From the NCBI GenBank assembly GCA_028583605.1, contig CM053335.1, positions 16,862,053 through 16,926,052 on the forward strand: a stretch of DNA of 64,000 bases, given 5' to 3'. The notes under the pieces are model-generated. The model made no database searches, was not told the DNA's origin, and saw only the letters and a program-made list of their open reading frames with translations. The stretch's first letter is position 1, and the number at the start of each line of letters is the position of its first letter. This document shows positions 60,301-64,000 of the stretch, piece after piece. The stretch comes from Dastarcus helophoroides. Taxonomy: Eukaryota; Arthropoda; Insecta; Coleoptera; Bothrideridae. A program made the translations under genes and the position numbers.

Positions 60301-61735
60301 TCACAAGGAGCGTTAAAAAACGAAGAATTGAGACAATCTGAAAGGTTTCCCAACGTTTTATCACCAAATATTATTGAAACCACACCAAACAGTCTCCACT
60401 TAATTTTGGGTTATTCAACTTTCAATCATCCGTCACAAGATAAAGGGTTGATAAATTAAAAATTGGAACAATCCTAAGAAGGGTTTTGTTTGCCTTCATA
60501 GGCAACATTTTTGGAAACACATGAGATTTTCCCAGCTTTCATTTATTACTAGTCAATCTGAAAATTTTTGTTTTTTAATCGCAAAAACAAGTTGATAAAT
60601 ACCCCAGCAATATTGAAAACATACATTTAGAAATTTTAAAACTGCACTATGGCAATCTGGAAGATTTTTGGTGGGTTTTTGGTCAGTTTTCAATAAATGT
60701 TTAGCCAAACAAGATTGACAAACTAAGAATTGCCCAATTTTGAAGGGGATTGCCAACTTGCATCTTAAAGAGATTTGAAAATTTTGAAGGGAGATTGCCA
60801 ACCCCGCAAATTTTTGGTGTGTACAGGGGAAACAAATCTCATTTTTTCCTTTTTGGGTTTAAGGCTAATTTTAATGAGGGTAATTCTATTAATTTTGAAG
60901 TTTAAAATTAAGGAAATCTAAAAAGGGATTGTTAGGGATCTTTAATTTGACAAAAACCTTTTAAAAAAAAAACCGTTTTTGATATTTTTTAGTCAGGGTT
61001 TTTATAATGTTACTTTACAAATGAACATTTGAGGGGTCGGGAAGAATTGGGGACAATCTTGAAAAGATTGGTTCAAACAAATTTTTGGGAGGCAGAGTTT
61101 TTTGGAAAATACCCCCCAAAACGGCCCTCAAAGTTTAATTACTGGCTTATTCGGTTTAAAAACATGGGCAACGGAAAGGGTGACGGGCAAACTAAAAAAT
61201 GAGGCAATCTTGAAAAGATTGTCAACCATTTTAAAAAAAGACAAATAGGCTCTTTGAAAGACCCTTTGAACAACCCCCCCCAATTGGGGGGTTTAATTAT
61301 ATGTTATTTGGTTTTTTAATCATTTGGGAATCACAAAAGGGGACTGATGAGTTAAGAACAGGCAATCTTGAAGAGATTTCCAATTTTTAAAGATTTCCAA
61401 TGTTTAAAAGATTGGCGGCAAAATGGAAAATTGTTTGAAGTAAAAGGGCCCAAAATAATATTCAGGGTTTTTTTACAGTTTTTTGCGGATTTCGAATGGT
61501 TTTTTATCTGGGTTTTTTATTGATAAGCATAAAAATTTAACAAAAATCTTGGGGAAAAGATTTTTCCAGCCCCCTAGGGGTATTTTGGGGGTAAAAACCT
61601 TTTAGCAAAACATCATGACAGGGCCTTTTTTTTTTTAAATTTTGGTTTTTTCGTGTCAGTTTTTAATAAATGTTTAGACCCCTTAAACAATGATTCAAAC
61701 CCAAGAATTGTAATCTTGAAAAGATGCCACCCCTT
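54300..61735 (+). repeat. Same dyad satellite, sequence corrupted
   Basis: The same words are recognisable (CAATCTTGAAAAGATTGCC, GGTCAGTTTT, ATGGCATAAAACC) but broken by lengthened homopolymers (runs of G, C, A or T of 4-12), missing bases and lost dyads. 59420-60130 is a corrupted 42-bp minisatellite, and 60140-61700 follows the order of 52174-53700. The change at both edges is abrupt and the flanking satellite is clean. I read this as poor consensus and not biology. Open frames here should be ignored. Confidence 0.85.
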
Positions 61736-64000
61736 AAAAAATTTGTCGAAGCACACAGAAAACTAATTCTCTTTTCTTATTATTGTTTAGGGAATTTTTA
61801 AAAGGTGTTTTAGTTTGATTTTTGATCCGACAATCTTTAGATTTTGATCGACAACTCTTTAAATTGACACAATCTTGAAAAGATTGCCAGTCACCTAGAA
61901 TATGGCAACAAACCTGTTTAAACACACTTCGTGACAATCTTTCAAATTTTTGATTATTTCTTGGTCAGTTTTCAACAACTGTTTAGTCACTAACATGTGA
62001 TTGACACACTAAGAATTGGTAATCTTGAAAAGATTGCAACCCGTAAAAATTTTGTCGAAGCAACACAGAAAACTAAATTCTCTTTCTTATTATTGTTTAG
62101 GGAATTTTTAAAGGTGTGTATTTATTTGATTTTGATCGAACAATCTTAGATTTTGATCGACAATCTTTAAATGACACAATCTTGAAAAGATTGCCGAGTC
62201 ACCTGAATATGGCAAAAACCTGTTTAAGCACATATTAGGACAGTCTTTCAAATTTTTGGTTATTTCTTGGTCAGTTTTTAACAACTGTTTAGTCACTAAC
62301 ATGTGATTGACACACTAAGAACTGGCAATCTTCAAAAGATTGCCAACCTGTAAAAATTTGTGGAAGCACACAGAAAACTAATTATTCGCTTTTCTTATTG
62401 TTGTTTAGGGAATTTTTAAAGGGTGTTTTATTTGATTTTGATCGACAATCTTTAAATTGACACAATCTTGAAAAGATTGCCAGTCACCTAGAATATGGCA
62501 AAAACCTGTTTAAGCACACATCGTTACAGTTTTTCAAATTTTTGGTTATTTCTTGGTCAGTTTGCAACAACTGTTTAGCCACTAATTGACACACTAAGAA
62601 CTGGCAATCTTGAAACGATTGCCAACCGGTAAAAATTTTTAAAAGCATAGAAAACAAATCATTTAGTTTTCGTCTTGTTAAGCGAATTTCTAATGAGTGT
62701 TTTATCTAATATTATTAAAAAGCTTAAAATTGGGACAATCTTGAAAAGATTGCCAGCCCCAGACTAGGGTATTGTTGGGCCAAGCCAACATTTTATTTTT
62801 AGAAATGTACCGTTAGGGCACAGAACGATTTTGTACAAAGGATTTTATACGAAGGGTAGACTGCCTGCGAGTAGTGGACTCCACTACTTCCTTTTTTTTT
62901 TAAATATCAAACATTCGATAACTGCACTTGGAAGTGACTATTATAAATATACGAAAAATATATATAGTGTAAGTGAAATGTGTAGCTTCATTCGAGTCAT
63001 CCAATCGCTGGCAAAAACGCTTGTCGGTGACAATTCAGGCATAAAACCTATTTAAAAACACATCATGACAGTCATTCAAATTTTTGGTCATTTCTTGGTC
63101 AGTTTTTAACAACTGTTTAGTCACTAACATGTGATTGTCACACTAAGAACTGGCAATCTTGAAAAGATTGCCAACCGGTAAAAAATTGTGGAAGCACACA
63201 GAAAACTAATCATTCGCTTTTCTTATTGTTGTTTAGGGAATTTTTAAAGGGTGTTTTATTTGATTTTGATCGAAAATCTTTAAATTGACACAATCGTGAA
63301 AAGATTGCCAGTCACCTAGAATATGACAAAAACCTGTTGAAGCACACATCAGGACAGTCTTTCAAATTTTTGGTTATTTCTTGGTCAGTTTTCAACAACT
63401 GTTTAGTCATTAACGTGTGATTGACACACTAAGAACTGGCAATCTAATCTAAAGATTGCCAACCTGTAAAAATTTTTGGAAGCACAGAGAAAACAAATCA
63501 TTCTGTTTTCTTATTGTTTAGCGAATTTCTAATGAGTGTTTTATCTGATATTATTGAAAACCTTAAATTTGAGACAATCTTGAAAAGATTGCCAGCCCAA
63601 GACTATGGCATAAAACGTATTTAAAAACACATCATGACGGTCATTTCTTGCTCAGTTTTCAGTAAATGTTTAGCCAACAAGAAGTGATTGACAAACTAAT
63701 AATTGACAATCTTGAAAAGATTGCCAACCGGTAAAATTTTTTGGAAGCACAGAGTAAACAAATCCTTCACTTTTCGTCTTGTTTAACGATTTTCTAATGA
63801 GTGTTTTATTTGATATTATTGAAAAGCTTTCAATTGAGACAATCTTGAAGAGATTGCTAGTCCCAGACTATGGCATAAAACCTATTTAAAACCACATCAT
63901 GACAGTCTTTCAAATTTTTGATCATTTCTTGATCAGTTTTCAATAAATGTTTAGCCAACAAGAAGTGATTGACAAACTAAGAATTGACAATCTTGAAAAG
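61736..64000 (+). repeat. Dyad satellite, clean, continuing past the window
   Basis: Monomers of roughly 270 bp per two dyads, with words TTTCAAATTTTTGGTTATTTC, GTGATTGACACACTAAGAAC and CAATCTTGAAAAGATTGCC. The array runs off the right edge inside a dyad. Interrupted once at about 62776-63037. Confidence 0.93.
62776..63037. mobile_element. ~260-bp insertion into a satellite monomer
   Basis: The monomer text ...GCCAGCCCCAGACTA breaks off and resumes as GGCATAAAACCTATTTAAAA about 260 bp later. The inserted DNA shares nothing with the satellite and holds a perfect palindrome, GTAGTGGACTCCACTAC (62871-62887). I found neither clear terminal repeats nor a target duplication, so its nature is open. 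Confidence 0.5.

Noticed and set aside
51003..64000. CRISPR-like array (short palindromic repeat at intervals)
   Set aside because: Host is a eukaryote, spacing is irregular, intervals are related to one another, and there are no cas genes.

Overview
The window is nuclear DNA of an insect. The only gene that can be named with confidence is senseless (sens, the Gfi-1/Pag-3 zinc-finger family), split into coding exons on the minus strand between about 30.0 and 47.1 kb. The DNA is AT-rich and full of tandem repeats and insect-type transposon debris. A beetle is my best guess from the zinc-finger wording and the repeat load, but the sequence does not prove it.

Layout. 1-5 kb: unassigned DNA, an irregular ~145-bp tandem array, a hAT-like MITE and a TATA-led coding-like ORF. 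5.3-9 kb: a solo LTR, then a ~185-bp satellite with a three-monomer higher-order unit of about 558 bp. 9-11.1 kb: three large foldback hairpins, a truncated LTR and a tRNA-like SINE head. 11.5-25 kb: a palindromic TCGAAATTT satellite that switches strand, and a ~185-250-bp satellite carrying a hAT MITE with perfect 8-bp target duplications. 25.4-28.2 kb: a CpG-rich promoter-like segment with a consensus splice donor, a GA/GATA microsatellite, and a terminal-exon-like segment whose poly(A) signal faces that of sens. 28.2-47.2 kb: sens. Its 3' UTR and long introns are loaded with solo LTRs, foldback elements, a TIR element with a THAP-like fragment, and a dispersed repeat family. 47.3-51 kb: more dispersed repeats, a Penelope-type GIY-YIG relic and an 11-bp minisatellite. 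51-64 kb: a satellite built around a 17-bp inverted repeat, opening with a 42-bp minisatellite.

About 54.3-61.7 kb looks like damaged consensus rather than biology: the same satellite is present, but riddled with homopolymer expansions and indels.

The sens model joins five exons with consistent phases into 350 residues: an N-terminal part rich in Ser/Pro, a PLNLS motif and four C2H2 fingers. An upstream exon, probably non-coding, is needed because the first coding exon starts at a splice acceptor just before the ATG. No transposase, reverse transcriptase or gag-pol reading frame is intact anywhere; almost everything outside sens is non-coding repeat.
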